From Chloropicon primus (Eukaryota; Chlorophyta; Chloropicophyceae; Chloropicales; Chloropicaceae), in NCBI GenBank assembly GCA_023205875.1, contig CP060759.1, positions 721,501 to 785,500 on the forward strand: a stretch of 64,000 nt of DNA. Direction: 5' to 3'. Under the pieces are notes generated by a model. The model saw nothing but the letters and a program-made list of their open reading frames with translations. It was not told the DNA's origin and did not search any database. Below are positions 18,603-28,321 of the stretch, piece by piece (position 1 is the stretch's first letter; each line of letters starts with the position of its first letter). The translations under genes were made by a program, and so were the position numbers.

Positions 18603-21600
18603 TTAGTACCCCGCGTTTGCGACGAGGCTAGCGTAGGACGTCATCGCGTTGTCCTTCTTCTCGACCTGCACCTTTGACGTTTCTATTTTCTTCGGAGGCT
18701 CCATTCCAAAGCAAGCGAAAAGATCAAGGCGTGCCGTCTTGATCGCAGCTGCGGCGCCCGTGTCCCAGCTAACCTCCGTGACCAGCTCTGTCGCCCGATC
18801 CACGTCGAACTTTTCTTCCTCCTCCTCCTCAAAGGAGATTATTCTCATGTAGAGGTGCTCGGCGGCGCACCGCCTTATTTTTGGATAGCGGTTCACGAGG
18901 GACGCGATCAGCTTGTAGAAGGAGGCCGTGAAAACCGGATCCTTGGCGTACGTGAGGTTCGCGATCAGGGACAGCGCAACCTGCAGCAGAACGATGTCTC
19001 TGCAGCCCCGCGTGCTCCCCCACGCCTCAGCCAAAAGCGCCTCGAACAGTTTCACGTCTCCCGAGTCGATCAGGCCCGCTTTGCTGAAGAGAAAATCGAT
19101 GGTCCTCATCACTGGAATCACAACCCTGCTCACCCCTGCATTTCGGGCGAGGATTGCTTGAAGCTCCCAGGCGACTGTCAACAGCATACTGTCCCCCCCC
19201 TCGTTCACAGACTTCACCATGGCGCCGACTGCGGTCTGTGACACCGAATCTCCCAGTCCACCAGCGCTCAGCGCAAGGCCTTGGATGGCACAATTTCTGT
19301 AAGGCTCCAGGCGCAGAATTTCGAGCAAGTGCTCAAAGAGGTTCCCACTCCCGGCGTGGTCTGCATCTGGTTCGTAGATTCCCTGGAGCTCAGTCCAGCA
19401 TTCGACGTTCTTTGCCATGCTCTTTATGCTCAATATCTTGCGTGTGTGGAGATATGCGGCATGGCGGATCCTATCGATCTTCTCCAGGCTCTGTTTGATA
19501 AGTGCTCCCAGGGCAGTTGTCTCGATACTTCTTTTCCCGGACGTCGAGGGAGATCTATCATCTTCACCCGCAACTGAGCCCAGCGCAGAAAGGGACACTT
19601 CGATCGCTTCCATCGACTCGTGGCGAACCCAGCTGCCGATGTCTCCCCTGTTATCAATCGTGTAATCGTTGATCGTCTCAAGGAGACAAGGAATCATTTT
19701 GTCGTAAAGCAAACCCGTGAGGGATTTCCTTTGCTCTTCAGTCTCAGCAGAGTCTGAGAGCGTTCTGCACATGAAGGTGATGCCCTTGACCGCCGCAACG
19801 CGCGCTTCTACCTCAGCACCGTCGTCCTCACCACAAGGAACAGCCTTAGTCTTCAGGCAATCAAGAACATCCTTTGCGCAAGGCCACAGGATGTTTGCCG
19901 GGCACGATCCAAGCGCAAGGATGTAACCTTGGCACAGGAGTGAATTCCTTTCCTTCCCAATGAGGCCCATGTACTTGGTAGCAGTAACCTCGATTTGGGT
20001 CTCTATCGGTATGCTGGCATAGTAAGCAGAGCACAGTGACTTAAATGCGGTCACAGCGTAGTCCTGAACGAGAGTGCTCAGATGCTTGAGGCTAAAGGAA
20101 ATGCAGTGGTCAATCCTGCTCACTACGCTTTCGGGCAGCTTGACATGAGCCCTGCATACACCGTCCAGGAAGCAGCAGACGGCCTCGTAAATGATTGTGC
20201 CGCCTTTCCCCCTGTAGTACTTTGTCTCATCGACTCTTTCGATAAGCGATGCAATTTTTTGGATCTCATCCTCTGTCAGCTCGTAACCTTCCTCCTTCAT
20301 GATTGGCAACAACTCAGCCAGCCCGACAATGGCCCCGTGCTTGACATCGAGCTCAAGATCACTCGTTTTCAGCAGAAGCACGCCCAAGGCTTCGTGTCCA
20401 AAACTTTCCCCGAGCGTGGGAAGCAAAGTCGCGAGGGCCTTCGCAGCGAGCTCGCGCAGGACCTTCTCCCAATGGAACATCTTGGCGTCCAACAGGTGCT
20501 CAGCCAGGCTCCTGCTGTACTCTTTGAAAGCCGCGATTTGTGGGGCAACGGAAAGGTAAGCAGACTTCCTGGCGCTCACCGTGAAGTAATCCGCTATCGT
20601 CAGGGCTTCGATTCCGTTTGGAATATTTCCTTGCCTACCGACGAGCTCCTGAAAGGCTGCGGAGGCTGCTCTCCTGCAATTGATTTCTCTGTCGAAGCAG
20701 GACAGAACAAGGAGGTTCTTCGCAATCGTGGGCAGGTACTGGCCCATGATGTCGCTAGAATACGACCTCGAAAACGCCCAAAACACGTAGCACCCCGCGT
20801 CCCTCACGTGGGAGCCCACGCTGTGAGCCCCCCTCTTCACATCGTACTGCAGGGCCTCGACGACCTTGGGGATGACGTCCTCCAATTGCTGCGGCAGAAG
20901 CAAACCGCGCCAAGCGAGCTCTGCCAGGGCCAAGCACCCCCCATGCCACGCTCCGTCTCCCTCAGTCTTCGTGAACAGCTCCAAAATGCTGTCGATGATA
21001 TCTGCGATCATGTCTTTTGGGAGCCTGCTCGCGATCCTCCCGATTCCCTTTGCGGCGGACCACCTCACTATGGTGTCCTTGTCACAGAGATTTTCCAAGA
21101 AGCTTCCAATAAGCTCCTCGACCTCCTCGATGCAATCGATGTCTTCCTCGTCTTCCACGTAATCCTCCCCATCCGCCTTTGCATCGGCCTGCCTGCCTTG
21201 GATGGCGCCGTCGGTAATCCGACTCCCAAGGCTGTACCTCCACGTGGCGAGCCTCGGCCTCAGGTTGATGAGTCCAACCCTGCAGAGCAGCTTGCACCTC
21301 AGCTTCCTGATCAGCGAATTGTTCTTGCTCTCCGGCAGCGACTCGAGCGTCTCGATGACCTGCCAAGCGAGTGGCGCTATGGGCAGGAGGGAGAGCCTCG
21401 AACCGTGCTTGAAGATCGCGGCTATTGTGCAGGAGATCCCCAGGGTCAAGAAAACGTCCGAGGCCCGCGAGGCGTCCTGGGACAGGTTCGCTTGGGACCA
21501 CTCGAGGAACTCCTTGAGAACGTGCGCGCTGTCCGGCCTCGTGAGCAGCTGGCTGAGCAAGTACGCTGACATGTCCCTGACCAGGCCCGCGTTTTGGAGG

Positions 21601-22238
21601 AAGACCTTGCACGTGCCAAGAATTTTCAAGACGATGGACTTCCCCGCCTCGGAGGACGCGCCGCTCCCGGCGTCCCCAGTGTCTATCGTGGCCAAGTCGA
21701 ACGGGATCAGGACCAGGAGCGACAGCCACAGCAGGAGCGTGCAGTGGGCCTCCCAGAACGACTCCAGCGTCATCTCGTCGTACCCGTCCGGCCTGGCCTC
21801 AGACGCCTCCTTCAGGCTCTGGAGCATATAAAACGCCGGCTCCACGTCCTCCGGGGCGCTGGGGTAAAACTTCTTCACCGTCTTGTACCCCCTAACCGTC
21901 GTGATCATGTGCAGCAGCTTGCAGACCCGCACGACCTGCGTCAAGACCTCCACCGCGTTCGAGCCCGCCTCCCGGCTAGAGCCGTAAAGGTGCTCGTGCG
22001 AGAGCCTCTTCAGGGCGCTCGAGAGCGGAAGCACGAGGTCCTTCAGGTGCGGGTCGAGGAGAGTCGACTGCTCCTTGTACTTTTCGATCATACCCTTGAA
22101 CCTGTCGACTTGTCGCCTCGCCTGCTTCCCCCCCCCTCCCCCCTCCGCCTCCCCAACCGTCTCGAGGACGATGCCCTTCATCTCCTCCGCCTCCTTCACG
22201 AGGCTCCCCTCCCCTCCCACTTCCTCCCCGTCCAACAT
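18603..22238 (-). CDS. TBCD: Tubulin-folding cofactor D
   Basis: TBCD captures beta-tubulin and builds the alpha/beta heterodimer with cofactors C and E; it also acts at centrioles in some species. The reading frame is intronless, 1,211 aa from the ATG at 22238, similar to the human protein at about 1,190. The sequence is built of HEAT-type helices throughout. The diagnostic block DTIVRWSAAKGIGRIASRLP (about residue 390) matches the family closely, and DVKRGAHSVGSHVRDAGCYV follows. The open frame extends upstream to a TTG, but the ATG in MLDGEEVGGE is the first proper start. The stop is 30 bp from the CDT2 stop, so the two mRNAs must overlap. It diverges from the 22537 gene across about 300 bp. 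Confidence 0.9.
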   Translation of the reverse strand: MLDGEEVGGEGSLVKEAEEMKGIVLETVGEAEGGGGGKQARRQVDRFKGMIEKYKEQSTLLDPHLKDLVLPLSSALKRLSHEHLYGSSREAGSNAVEVLTQVVRVCKLLHMITTVRGYKTVKKFYPSAPEDVEPAFYMLQSLKEASEARPDGYDEMTLESFWEAHCTLLLWLSLLVLIPFDLATIDTGDAGSGASSEAGKSIVLKILGTCKVFLQNAGLVRDMSAYLLSQLLTRPDSAHVLKEFLEWSQANLSQDASRASDVFLTLGISCTIAAIFKHGSRLSLLPIAPLAWQVIETLESLPESKNNSLIRKLRCKLLCRVGLINLRPRLATWRYSLGSRITDGAIQGRQADAKADGEDYVEDEEDIDCIEEVEELIGSFLENLCDKDTIVRWSAAKGIGRIASRLPKDMIADIIDSILELFTKTEGDGAWHGGCLALAELAWRGLLLPQQLEDVIPKVVEALQYDVKRGAHSVGSHVRDAGCYVFWAFSRSYSSDIMGQYLPTIAKNLLVLSCFDREINCRRAASAAFQELVGRQGNIPNGIEALTIADYFTVSARKSAYLSVAPQIAAFKEYSRSLAEHLLDAKMFHWEKVLRELAAKALATLLPTLGESFGHEALGVLLLKTSDLELDVKHGAIVGLAELLPIMKEEGYELTEDEIQKIASLIERVDETKYYRGKGGTIIYEAVCCFLDGVCRAHVKLPESVVSRIDHCISFSLKHLSTLVQDYAVTAFKSLCSAYYASIPIETQIEVTATKYMGLIGKERNSLLCQGYILALGSCPANILWPCAKDVLDCLKTKAVPCGEDDGAEVEARVAAVKGITFMCRTLSDSAETEEQRKSLTGLLYDKMIPCLLETINDYTIDNRGDIGSWVRHESMEAIEVSLSALGSVAGEDDRSPSTSGKRSIETTALGALIKQSLEKIDRIRHAAYLHTRKILSIKSMAKNVECWTELQGIYEPDADHAGSGNLFEHLLEILRLEPYRNCAIQGLALSAGGLGDSVSQTAVGAMVKSVNEGGDSMLLTVAWELQAILARNAGVSRVVIPVMRTIDFLFSKAGLIDSGDVKLFEALLAEAWGSTRGCRDIVLLQVALSLIANLTYAKDPVFTASFYKLIASLVNRYPKIRRCAAEHLYMRIISFEEEEEEKFDVDRATELVTEVSWDTGAAAAIKTARLDLFACFGMEPPKKIETSKVQVEKKDNAMTSYASLVANAGY

Positions 22239-22536
22239 CTTCCCTTCGGAAAAAATAAAAAGTACAAAAGACAAAAGACAAAAGACAAAGGGCTTTGACC
22301 TTCCCGTGCCCTCCCACTCCTCACACCCTCGCCACCGATCGATCCCCGCGATCGATCGCCTCGCCTCCCTCCTCTCCCGATCGATCGAATGATCAGTCCA
22401 GTTTTCTTTTTTTGAATCCTCCTCTCCTCTCGTGATCTCGCGCCACGCTCAGGCTTAGATCGGTCGATCGATCGCGGAGGTCGAGGTGCTGGTTGTTGTT
22501 GTTGTGTTGTTTGTTGAGCGGGAAGGGGCTGGCGAG
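22239..22536. other. Divergent promoter TBCD / HR-lesion-inducer gene, GATC-rich
   Basis: This 298 bp region is rich in CGATCGAT palindromes (several between about 22335 and 22480), has a short AAAGACA repeat (about 22265-22290) and a GTTGTT run before the downstream ATG. No gene is visible. Confidence 0.5.
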
Positions 22537-23016
22537 ATGTTGCAAGTGGTGACGAGGTTTGTGGGACGGGTGCTCTTCGCATTCCTTTTCGTGTCGTCGG
22601 GACTGTCGAAGACGCAAGGGCTTTTCGTCAACACCACGGCGATGGTGAGTTTGCTGCAACCGCGGATCATCAAGTTCGTGGAGACTTTTATGACGTTCCT
22701 TCACCTGAAGGAGGTGGACCAGCCGGAGGTGACGCCAGCGATTGCGACGTACTTGCTCTACGCGACGATATTTTTGGAACTGGTGGGCGGGGTTTGCTTC
22801 ATCTTCTTCCCTCGAGCGGGGTCTGGGCTCCTGGCGTTGTACCTGTTGTGCGTTACTCCCATCATGCACGACTTTTACAACCACGCGCCAGGTTCGCAGG
22901 CGTACGTGGCCGAGATGATCCACTTCTTGAAGAACGTGGCGCTGCTGGGGGCGACTTTTTTCGTCATGGGGACGCCGCCTCCGCAGAAGAGGGAGAAGAA
23001 GCTCAAGGCGAGCTGA
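22537..23016 (+). CDS. HR-like lesion-inducer (DoxX-like) membrane protein
   Basis: The product is 159 aa with about four hydrophobic helices. The opening VGRVLFAFLFVSSGLSK, the central YATIFLELVGGVCFIFF and the block CVTPIMHDFYNHAP followed by FLKNVALLGATFFVMG match the plant HR-like lesion-inducing family, which is related to DoxX. The biochemical role is not established; the plant proteins are known from spontaneous lesion phenotypes. The ATG at 22537 was chosen because it directly precedes the conserved N-terminus; upstream in-frame sequence is valine-rich and lacks ATG. The tail KREKKLKAS is a basic cytosolic end. A purine-rich GA repeat follows the stop. Confidence 0.8.
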   Translation: MLQVVTRFVGRVLFAFLFVSSGLSKTQGLFVNTTAMVSLLQPRIIKFVETFMTFLHLKEVDQPEVTPAIATYLLYATIFLELVGGVCFIFFPRAGSGLLALYLLCVTPIMHDFYNHAPGSQAYVAEMIHFLKNVALLGATFFVMGTPPPQKREKKLKAS

Positions 23017-23034
23017 AGCTGAAGCTGAGCCGAG

Positions 23035-23100
23035 AGAGAGAAAGAGAGAGAGAGAGTTCACCGGACAGAGAGAGAGGGAGAGAGAGAGATCACGATCTTC
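23035..23100. repeat. (GA)n-rich tract in 3' flank
   Basis: An imperfect GAGAGAGA tract lies in the 196 bp gap between convergent stops. A (GT)n and GTTGTT run follow at about 23125-23145. Confidence 0.9.
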
Positions 23101-23212
23101 TCCTCCTCTTTCTTTCGTGTCTTGTGTGTGTGTGTTGTTGTTGTTACCTTTTCTTTTCTGTAATATTACTTGCTCCTCCGTAATCAGTCCATATGTTGTC
23201 CAGGATGGAGCA

Positions 23213-25507
23213 CTAGAGTACAAGGACGCGCTTCAGGAAGCCGAGGACCGACAGGATCGAGTACGAGCCGAGGGCAAGTAAGGATGCCAGTTCCCGGCCC
23301 GACCGCTCGTGGCCCTGGCGGAACAGCCTGAACGCCTCGGTCTCGTTCCTCTCGACACCGTCCGCGCCGAAGAAGTGCACGTCGCCCAGGGAGAAGTAGG
23401 CGGCCACGTTGCCTCGAAGGACGGCCTCCTCGTAGTGCTCCACCGCCTTGGTGGGCTTGGCCTCCGCGCAGCCGTGGGTGTCGCCGAAGAGGTAGCAGTC
23501 CCCAAGCTTTTGGTGCGCCCAGCCCTTGAGCACGTCAGTGGCCTCCACACCACCCAGGATGACGTCCTCGAGTACAACCCGGGTGTCGGCGGGGTCGTCC
23601 GCCAGGAAGCGTTCGCCCTCGTCCCTCCCCAGCAGCCTCCTGAGGCCGTTGTTGCGCTTGGAACGCCGGCTGTCGAGCAGGAAGAGGATGTTGTATCCGG
23701 CGATGCTGTAGCCCAATTGAGCTGCCCTCTTGTACGCAGCGTAAGCCCCATCAAGGTCGCCATCCAAGTAGCTCTTCAGCCCCGTGGACAGCTCGTTCGC
23801 CCAAGGCCCGATCTTGGCCATTTGCCAAAAGTGCTCAAAGGCTGACGAGCAATTCCTTTCTTCTCCCCCTTCCCCATACGCTTTGAACTGGCCCAAGTAG
23901 TGGTTTGCGAGAGCACTGTTTTTTGCGGCCACCTTGAAGTACTCCACGGCCCTGGCCTTGTGCCCTGGGTCCTCATCGTTCAGAATCAAGGCGGCGTTCA
24001 AGGCGCCCTGGCTGGAGCCGAGACTCGCCGCCTCCTCGAAGTTAGCCAACGCCTCGGTGCGATTGGGTTCGAGACCCCCCTTGCCGTAGAAGTGAGCGAA
24101 ACCCAGACCGTTGTAGCTCTCTGATAAGTGGAGTCTGTCCACCGACCTTGTGGTGATGCCTTGATAAAGCTCGATCGCTCGCTGCCCTCCCCCTTGGGCC
24201 GCTCCGTCGACGAGATCGCCACGAAGAAGCATCTTCGCGAGCGCAATGCTCCCCACGTCTGACCCCAGGTCGTGAGCCATCTTGAAATAAGACAGGGCCT
24301 CAGTCATGTTCTTAGGGAAGCCATTGTGGCCGTAGAAGTGCCTGTTCGCTAAAGTGAGGGCCGCGTCTGCAGACCCGCCCTCTGCCATCGTCTTCAGAGC
24401 CCAGGAGTCGTCCGCATCAGTGCCTGCGTTATCCTGCCTCGATTGGTGCACGCGCTCAGACAGCAAAACCTCCTCGACGCTAAACTGCTGGCCCGGCCGC
24501 TGGTAGTTCGTGCTCGCGATAGACGAAGCCATCTGCATGTAGAACAGCGCGGTGTGGCAAGACTTCGGATTCTGATCGAGGCCCAGCCAATTCTTCCAAG
24601 CGAGCTGGAGAATGGCAGGAATCTTCTCGTTGCCCTTCGCTTCGTGCGATTTGCGAAGCAGCTCCCAGTTTCCTTCGAAGACGGACCCCTTGCCCTCAAT
24701 CGAACATTCCTCCCCCTCGTCCACTGCATCATCATCGTGGGTCGGGCACAAGACTCCCTGGTGGCCAGGCTTCACCAGGTCTGCGAGATCAGCCTCCCTC
24801 TGGCACGTCCAGAGAGAATGATCCCTCCTCGTTATTTTTCTAAGGTTCCTCGCTGCGCTCGCGAACTTTTGTCGAACTTCGCAGTCCAGCAAGGGATAGA
24901 AACTTTCCCCCCCGGTTCCAACTTCAAGCTGAGACAGCAGTCCAACAAAGCCTTTGCTCGTTGCTCCGACATCCTTGCCCAGCAGAAAGTCTGCATCGTT
25001 CAACACGGGAGGGGACCGCAACTCTATCTCTGAATCTATTTCCCCATCAATGTAAAGCCGCATCACAAAGTTCTTCGAGCCCATTTTCTTTCCAAACGTC
25101 AAAACCAAGTGACTCCAGGACTCGAGCTTGAGCTCCCGCCTGCTTGTGGCCCAAACCTCCCCTTGCTCGCCCATAACGCGATACGTGACTTGATTGGTGT
25201 GTGGCACCAGCCAAATCGAGGGCGTGCGCTCCGTGTTGTCCCTGCCTTTGAAGAAGATGCCACGGAAGTGCTCGGTCGCGTCCTCTCCGAGATATACGCT
25301 GAGTGAGACATAGAAGCTGCTCGTGCAAGTCCCGTTTCCAGAGATGCCTGGAACGTCGCTGGAGGGAATCTTGTGCTGAACCTCGCCATCTGTAGATATC
25401 ACGCCCCCTAGGATGAGGTCTGTTCCCGTTTCAGCGAGTGCCCCGTGCAGCAAAGCAAGGCACGCGAAGAGAAAGAGAAAGAGTAAACGACAACCTCTTT
25501 CCCTCAT
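23213..25507 (-). CDS. Secreted/ER LamG-like plus Sel1-repeat protein (SEL1L/HRD3-like)
   Basis: The product is 764 aa, intronless. A signal peptide is clear (CRLLFLFLFACLALLHGALA, residues about 5-24). A concanavalin/LamG-like domain follows at about 70-230 (SFYVSLSVYLGED, WSHLVLTFGKKMGSKN, LYIDGEIDSEIEL). From about 375 to 735 there are tandem Sel1-like repeats (for example ALTLANRHFYGHNGFPKN, YNGLGFAHFYGKGG, YFSLGDVHFFGADG). The protein ends with a hydrophobic helix and a short basic tail, consistent with a type I ER membrane protein. Family knowledge links Sel1 proteins of this layout to ER-associated degradation with the HRD1 ligase; the LamG domain is not part of canonical SEL1L, so exact orthology is open. 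Several NxS/T sites are present. The start was moved to the ATG at 25507; upstream codons begin with GTG. Confidence 0.78.
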   Translation of the reverse strand: MRERGCRLLFLFLFACLALLHGALAETGTDLILGGVISTDGEVQHKIPSSDVPGISGNGTCTSSFYVSLSVYLGEDATEHFRGIFFKGRDNTERTPSIWLVPHTNQVTYRVMGEQGEVWATSRRELKLESWSHLVLTFGKKMGSKNFVMRLYIDGEIDSEIELRSPPVLNDADFLLGKDVGATSKGFVGLLSQLEVGTGGESFYPLLDCEVRQKFASAARNLRKITRRDHSLWTCQREADLADLVKPGHQGVLCPTHDDDAVDEGEECSIEGKGSVFEGNWELLRKSHEAKGNEKIPAILQLAWKNWLGLDQNPKSCHTALFYMQMASSIASTNYQRPGQQFSVEEVLLSERVHQSRQDNAGTDADDSWALKTMAEGGSADAALTLANRHFYGHNGFPKNMTEALSYFKMAHDLGSDVGSIALAKMLLRGDLVDGAAQGGGQRAIELYQGITTRSVDRLHLSESYNGLGFAHFYGKGGLEPNRTEALANFEEAASLGSSQGALNAALILNDEDPGHKARAVEYFKVAAKNSALANHYLGQFKAYGEGGEERNCSSAFEHFWQMAKIGPWANELSTGLKSYLDGDLDGAYAAYKRAAQLGYSIAGYNILFLLDSRRSKRNNGLRRLLGRDEGERFLADDPADTRVVLEDVILGGVEATDVLKGWAHQKLGDCYLFGDTHGCAEAKPTKAVEHYEEAVLRGNVAAYFSLGDVHFFGADGVERNETEAFRLFRQGHERSGRELASLLALGSYSILSVLGFLKRVLVL

Positions 25508-26001
25508 ACTGCCCCATACGCCTTGGCCCTGTATTTTCTTCCCCACTCACACGGTTTTTGCCATAGTCTGGTTGCTTCCTCCTCAACCCCCTCCGTCCCT
25601 TCCCGGACTTCCGTCTTGGTTTGGTGCGAGGTGGTCTCTCGGCCTTCCTGTGGAGCCCAACCCCAGCGGTGCAGGTGCTCCTTCCGTCCTCTCTTCCTCT
25701 CTCTCTCTCTCTCTCGCTGTCCTGTCCTGAAAAGAACAAAAGGAAAATGCCAAGATTGGATCTTGGGGAGAACCTCAAGCTTGGGGGAGGAGACACTTGA
25801 GTGTGAGGAGACGCGCTTCAGTGCACGACGAGGGAAGGGGGAAGAGGTTTGGGTCGGACAGAACGATAGAGCATCTCGCGGGCTTTCGAATGAACTCTCG
25901 GTCGACCAGTTGACGTCCCGCAGTGCACTGCTTGGAAGCGTTTGTGTGGGGACTAGGAACTTGCAAACTTGCACAGAGGGAGGAGGGGAGACCAGGTTTA
26001 G
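25508..26001. other. Divergent promoter SEL1-like / JTB-like
   Basis: This is 494 bp without a gene. It contains a (CT)n tract near 25696-25716 and otherwise unremarkable sequence. Confidence 0.5.
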
Positions 26002-26651
26002 ATGGCGAAGCTCAAGAGTCTTGTCGCCCTGAGTGTCTTGGTGCTGGCGACGAGCTTGGTGCTGGTCGAGGGGGGCGATAGGAGGCAAAAATTTCGAGAA
26101 GGCCGGCGCACGTACACACCAGCTCCACCACCGCGACCCAGAACGGAAGACTTGGGGGGGGGAGGTGTGCAAACAAAAGGCGTTGTGCCGGACGAGGCAC
26201 CTGATCTCGAGACTTCAGCTTCTTGGTCTACATGCAACGTTACAGGTGAGTAGTCACTTCTCGGCGAGGAGGAGAGAAAGTGCGGGAGAAGAAACTGGTT
26301 CCAGCCGATAGTAGACTAAACACTCGGTACGCGTTCCCTGTGTCTCTCCGTCTCTCTTTCCCTGGCATGAACGATCCTTTTCTTTGCGCAGGGAAGTGCA
26401 TCAAGTGCACGCGGGAAGAGATGATAAAAGACCCCACGAGCTGCAAGGCAACAAGGCATCGGCGCCAGATCACCTGCATCGATCCCGGCAAGGAGGGTGA
26501 GGGGCGAGTGACGCCGAGGGAGACGTTCACCATGTACGAAAGCTGTAAGGTTGACAGGCCGCTGGGGTTAGGCAGCTTCATGGGAATCATGCTCGCGATT
26601 CTAATCTTCTCGAGCCCGATGGTCGTGATAAGGCGGAGGCGAGCTCGGTGA
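26002..26651 (+). CDS. JTB-like small type I membrane protein (2 exons)
   Basis: Exons 26002-26245 and 26392-26651 give 167 aa. There is a signal peptide (residues about 4-24), a Pro/Arg-rich linker, then a cysteine module with spacing CNVTGKCIKC...SCKATRHRRQITC...YESCK, a single TM helix (GSFMGIMLAILIFSSPMVVI) and a stop-transfer tail RRRRAR. The cysteine pattern directly before a TM helix resembles the jumping translocation breakpoint (JTB) family, whose molecular function is poorly known. The intron is standard GT-AG, phase 1. A TGTAA signal lies 25 bp past the stop. The membrane layout is firm; the family name is moderate. Confidence 0.7.
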
Positions 26652-26676
26652 GGAGGAATGCCCCAAGGAGGAGCCA

Positions 26677-26681
26677 TGTAA
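26677..26681 (+). terminator. TGTAA polyadenylation signal of the JTB-like gene
   Basis: TGTAA begins 25 bp after the stop codon, in the 90 bp gap to the convergent transporter gene. Confidence 0.45.
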
Positions 26682-26741
26682 CTGCTAGCAGTAGAATAGT
26701 TATTAATATACAAAACAATAAAATAGAATAGTTCCCAAAGT

Positions 26742-27941
26742 TTATCTAGAGAGAGAGAGGCCGAAGAATCCAGTCATGATCGTAATGGCGCCTACGACGT
26801 TCAGAGCCACGGCCCTTCTGTTCGAGAGGTACGTTGCGTTTCGAGTGATCAAGTCTATGATCACAACCATTGGCGTCTCTATGGACATGCCCACGTTGGC
26901 ACTCGTCGGACCGATGAAGAGAACTGCGTAGGCCCACATGTAGTTCGAAAGCAGGTTGTCCATCAGGCCCTTGAGCATGACCATTCCGTAGAGCTTTGCC
27001 GGCAGGTCTTGCATGTTGTTCTGACCTGCGAGGCAGAGTATCACGTTCAGGGGCATCATCACGCACAGGTTTATCAAGCCCGTGCAGCCCCAGAAGAAGG
27101 CCATCTCAGCTTCCCCGCTCTTCGGCAGGTACTTGCCGATAATGATAGAGACGACTGCGTACAAGCCCGACGAGATGAGGCAAAGGAAGTCCCCGAGGAG
27201 AGCGTTCCTGCTGTCCTCCTCGGGACCGCTCCCCCTGTAGTTCCCGAAGCACCAAAGCACAGTCCCGAGAACGCAAAAGCCGATCGCGGCCACCTTGGTC
27301 CAGCTGAACTTGGCCTTCATGACCCTCAGCTCCAAGAAGTACGTGAACAAGCTCGTGCCACCGATGCTCAATATGGTGTTCGACATAACGCTCGTGAGGA
27401 CGAAGGACCAGTTGTAAATATAGAGGCACGTGAACCAGAGGGGCCACACGCACAAGGCAACGAGGAAGGCGTTCTTCCTCTTCTCGTACTTTCCCTCCTC
27501 CCCCTCGAGCCGCCCGTTGTTGTTGCTTTGGCCCCAATCCTCGTCCCCCTCCCTCCTCGAGGGAGAGAGGAGGACGTTCTCCTCCTCCTCCCCCTTCTGC
27601 CGCTTGGAGGTGATCCAGTCCTTCAACAGGCACACCGGCAAGAGCACCGAGAACATGGAGTTCGCCAGCGACGTCAGCAGCAGCGGCGTCATCCCTTGGC
27701 CCTCCAAGTCCCTCACCCAGTACGAGCTCACCACCCATATGAACGCCGCACAGGTCACGCAGCTGAATCCCTTGACCTGATTCAGCTTGCACCAAGCGCT
27801 CCTCCCTTGGTTCGCGCCGTCAACTTCCGCGCTCCGAGCCAGAGTCACGGGGTCCTCGCTCTCGTCCCCCGCCCCCTCATTAGACGTCGTCGTCGACGAC
27901 GGAGGAGGAGAGAACCCCCCCTTCGTCCGTCGCTCGCTCAT
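26742..27941 (-). CDS. SLC35F-like drug/metabolite superfamily transporter
   Basis: The product is 399 aa, intronless, with about ten hydrophobic helices after an acidic 50-residue N-terminus. Blocks VTCAAFIWVVSSYWVRD, VLTSVMSNTILSIGGTSLFTYFLEL, FLCLISSGLYAVVSIIIGKYLPKSGEAEMAFFWGC (given here in parts) and YMWAYAVLFIGPTSANVGMSIETPMVVI fit the SLC35F5 / YML018C branch of the DMT superfamily. A hydrophilic loop rich in Glu/Lys/Asn lies between TM2 and TM3. The substrate is unknown; relatives are vacuolar or Golgi solute carriers. The start ATG is preceded by GAGC repeats on its strand. It is divergent from the elongin-A-like ORF and convergent with the JTB-like gene (90 bp gap). Confidence 0.8.
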   Translation of the reverse strand: MSERRTKGGFSPPPSSTTTSNEGAGDESEDPVTLARSAEVDGANQGRSAWCKLNQVKGFSCVTCAAFIWVVSSYWVRDLEGQGMTPLLLTSLANSMFSVLLPVCLLKDWITSKRQKGEEEENVLLSPSRREGDEDWGQSNNNGRLEGEEGKYEKRKNAFLVALCVWPLWFTCLYIYNWSFVLTSVMSNTILSIGGTSLFTYFLELRVMKAKFSWTKVAAIGFCVLGTVLWCFGNYRGSGPEEDSRNALLGDFLCLISSGLYAVVSIIIGKYLPKSGEAEMAFFWGCTGLINLCVMMPLNVILCLAGQNNMQDLPAKLYGMVMLKGLMDNLLSNYMWAYAVLFIGPTSANVGMSIETPMVVIIDLITRNATYLSNRRAVALNVVGAITIMTGFFGLSLSR

Positions 27942-28321
27942 CGCTCGCTCCTCTATGCTGCTTCTCTGCTCGGCTTTGGGTCGACCACGACGAGAGCGAG
28001 AGCGAGAGCGAGGATGTTTGTGTCGAGGTAGAGGCCCAAGGGAGGGGAGGGAGGGGAGTGCGCCGGCCGAGAGGTGCTCCCCCGAGGGCTTTCTATCGTC
28101 CAGCTACCGCGGCTTGTCCTTGTGGAGCGAGCGACCGAAGAAGACAAAGAGGGAGAGCGCGAGCGAGAGGGAGAGGGGGGGACAAGGCGGGAAGAGGAAT
28201 GGGTGGTCGTTCGCGAGGGGGCACGGGACGAAGTGGTAGCTAAGAACTGAACTTGGTCCTCCTCGACTTGGCACCACCAGGGGCTGGGGGCTGGGTCGGA
28301 GGAGAGGGGGGGGAGGGAGGA
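27942..28321. other. Divergent promoter SLC35F-like / elongin-A-like
   Basis: This is 380 bp, purine-rich on the plus strand with GAGAGCGAGAGCGAG runs at about 27980-28012 and 28150-28190. No gene is visible. Confidence 0.45.

Noticed and set aside
20082-21569. A 495-residue plus-strand frame opposite TBCD
   Set aside because: It is antisense shadow of the HEAT-repeat gene; no family and no start context.
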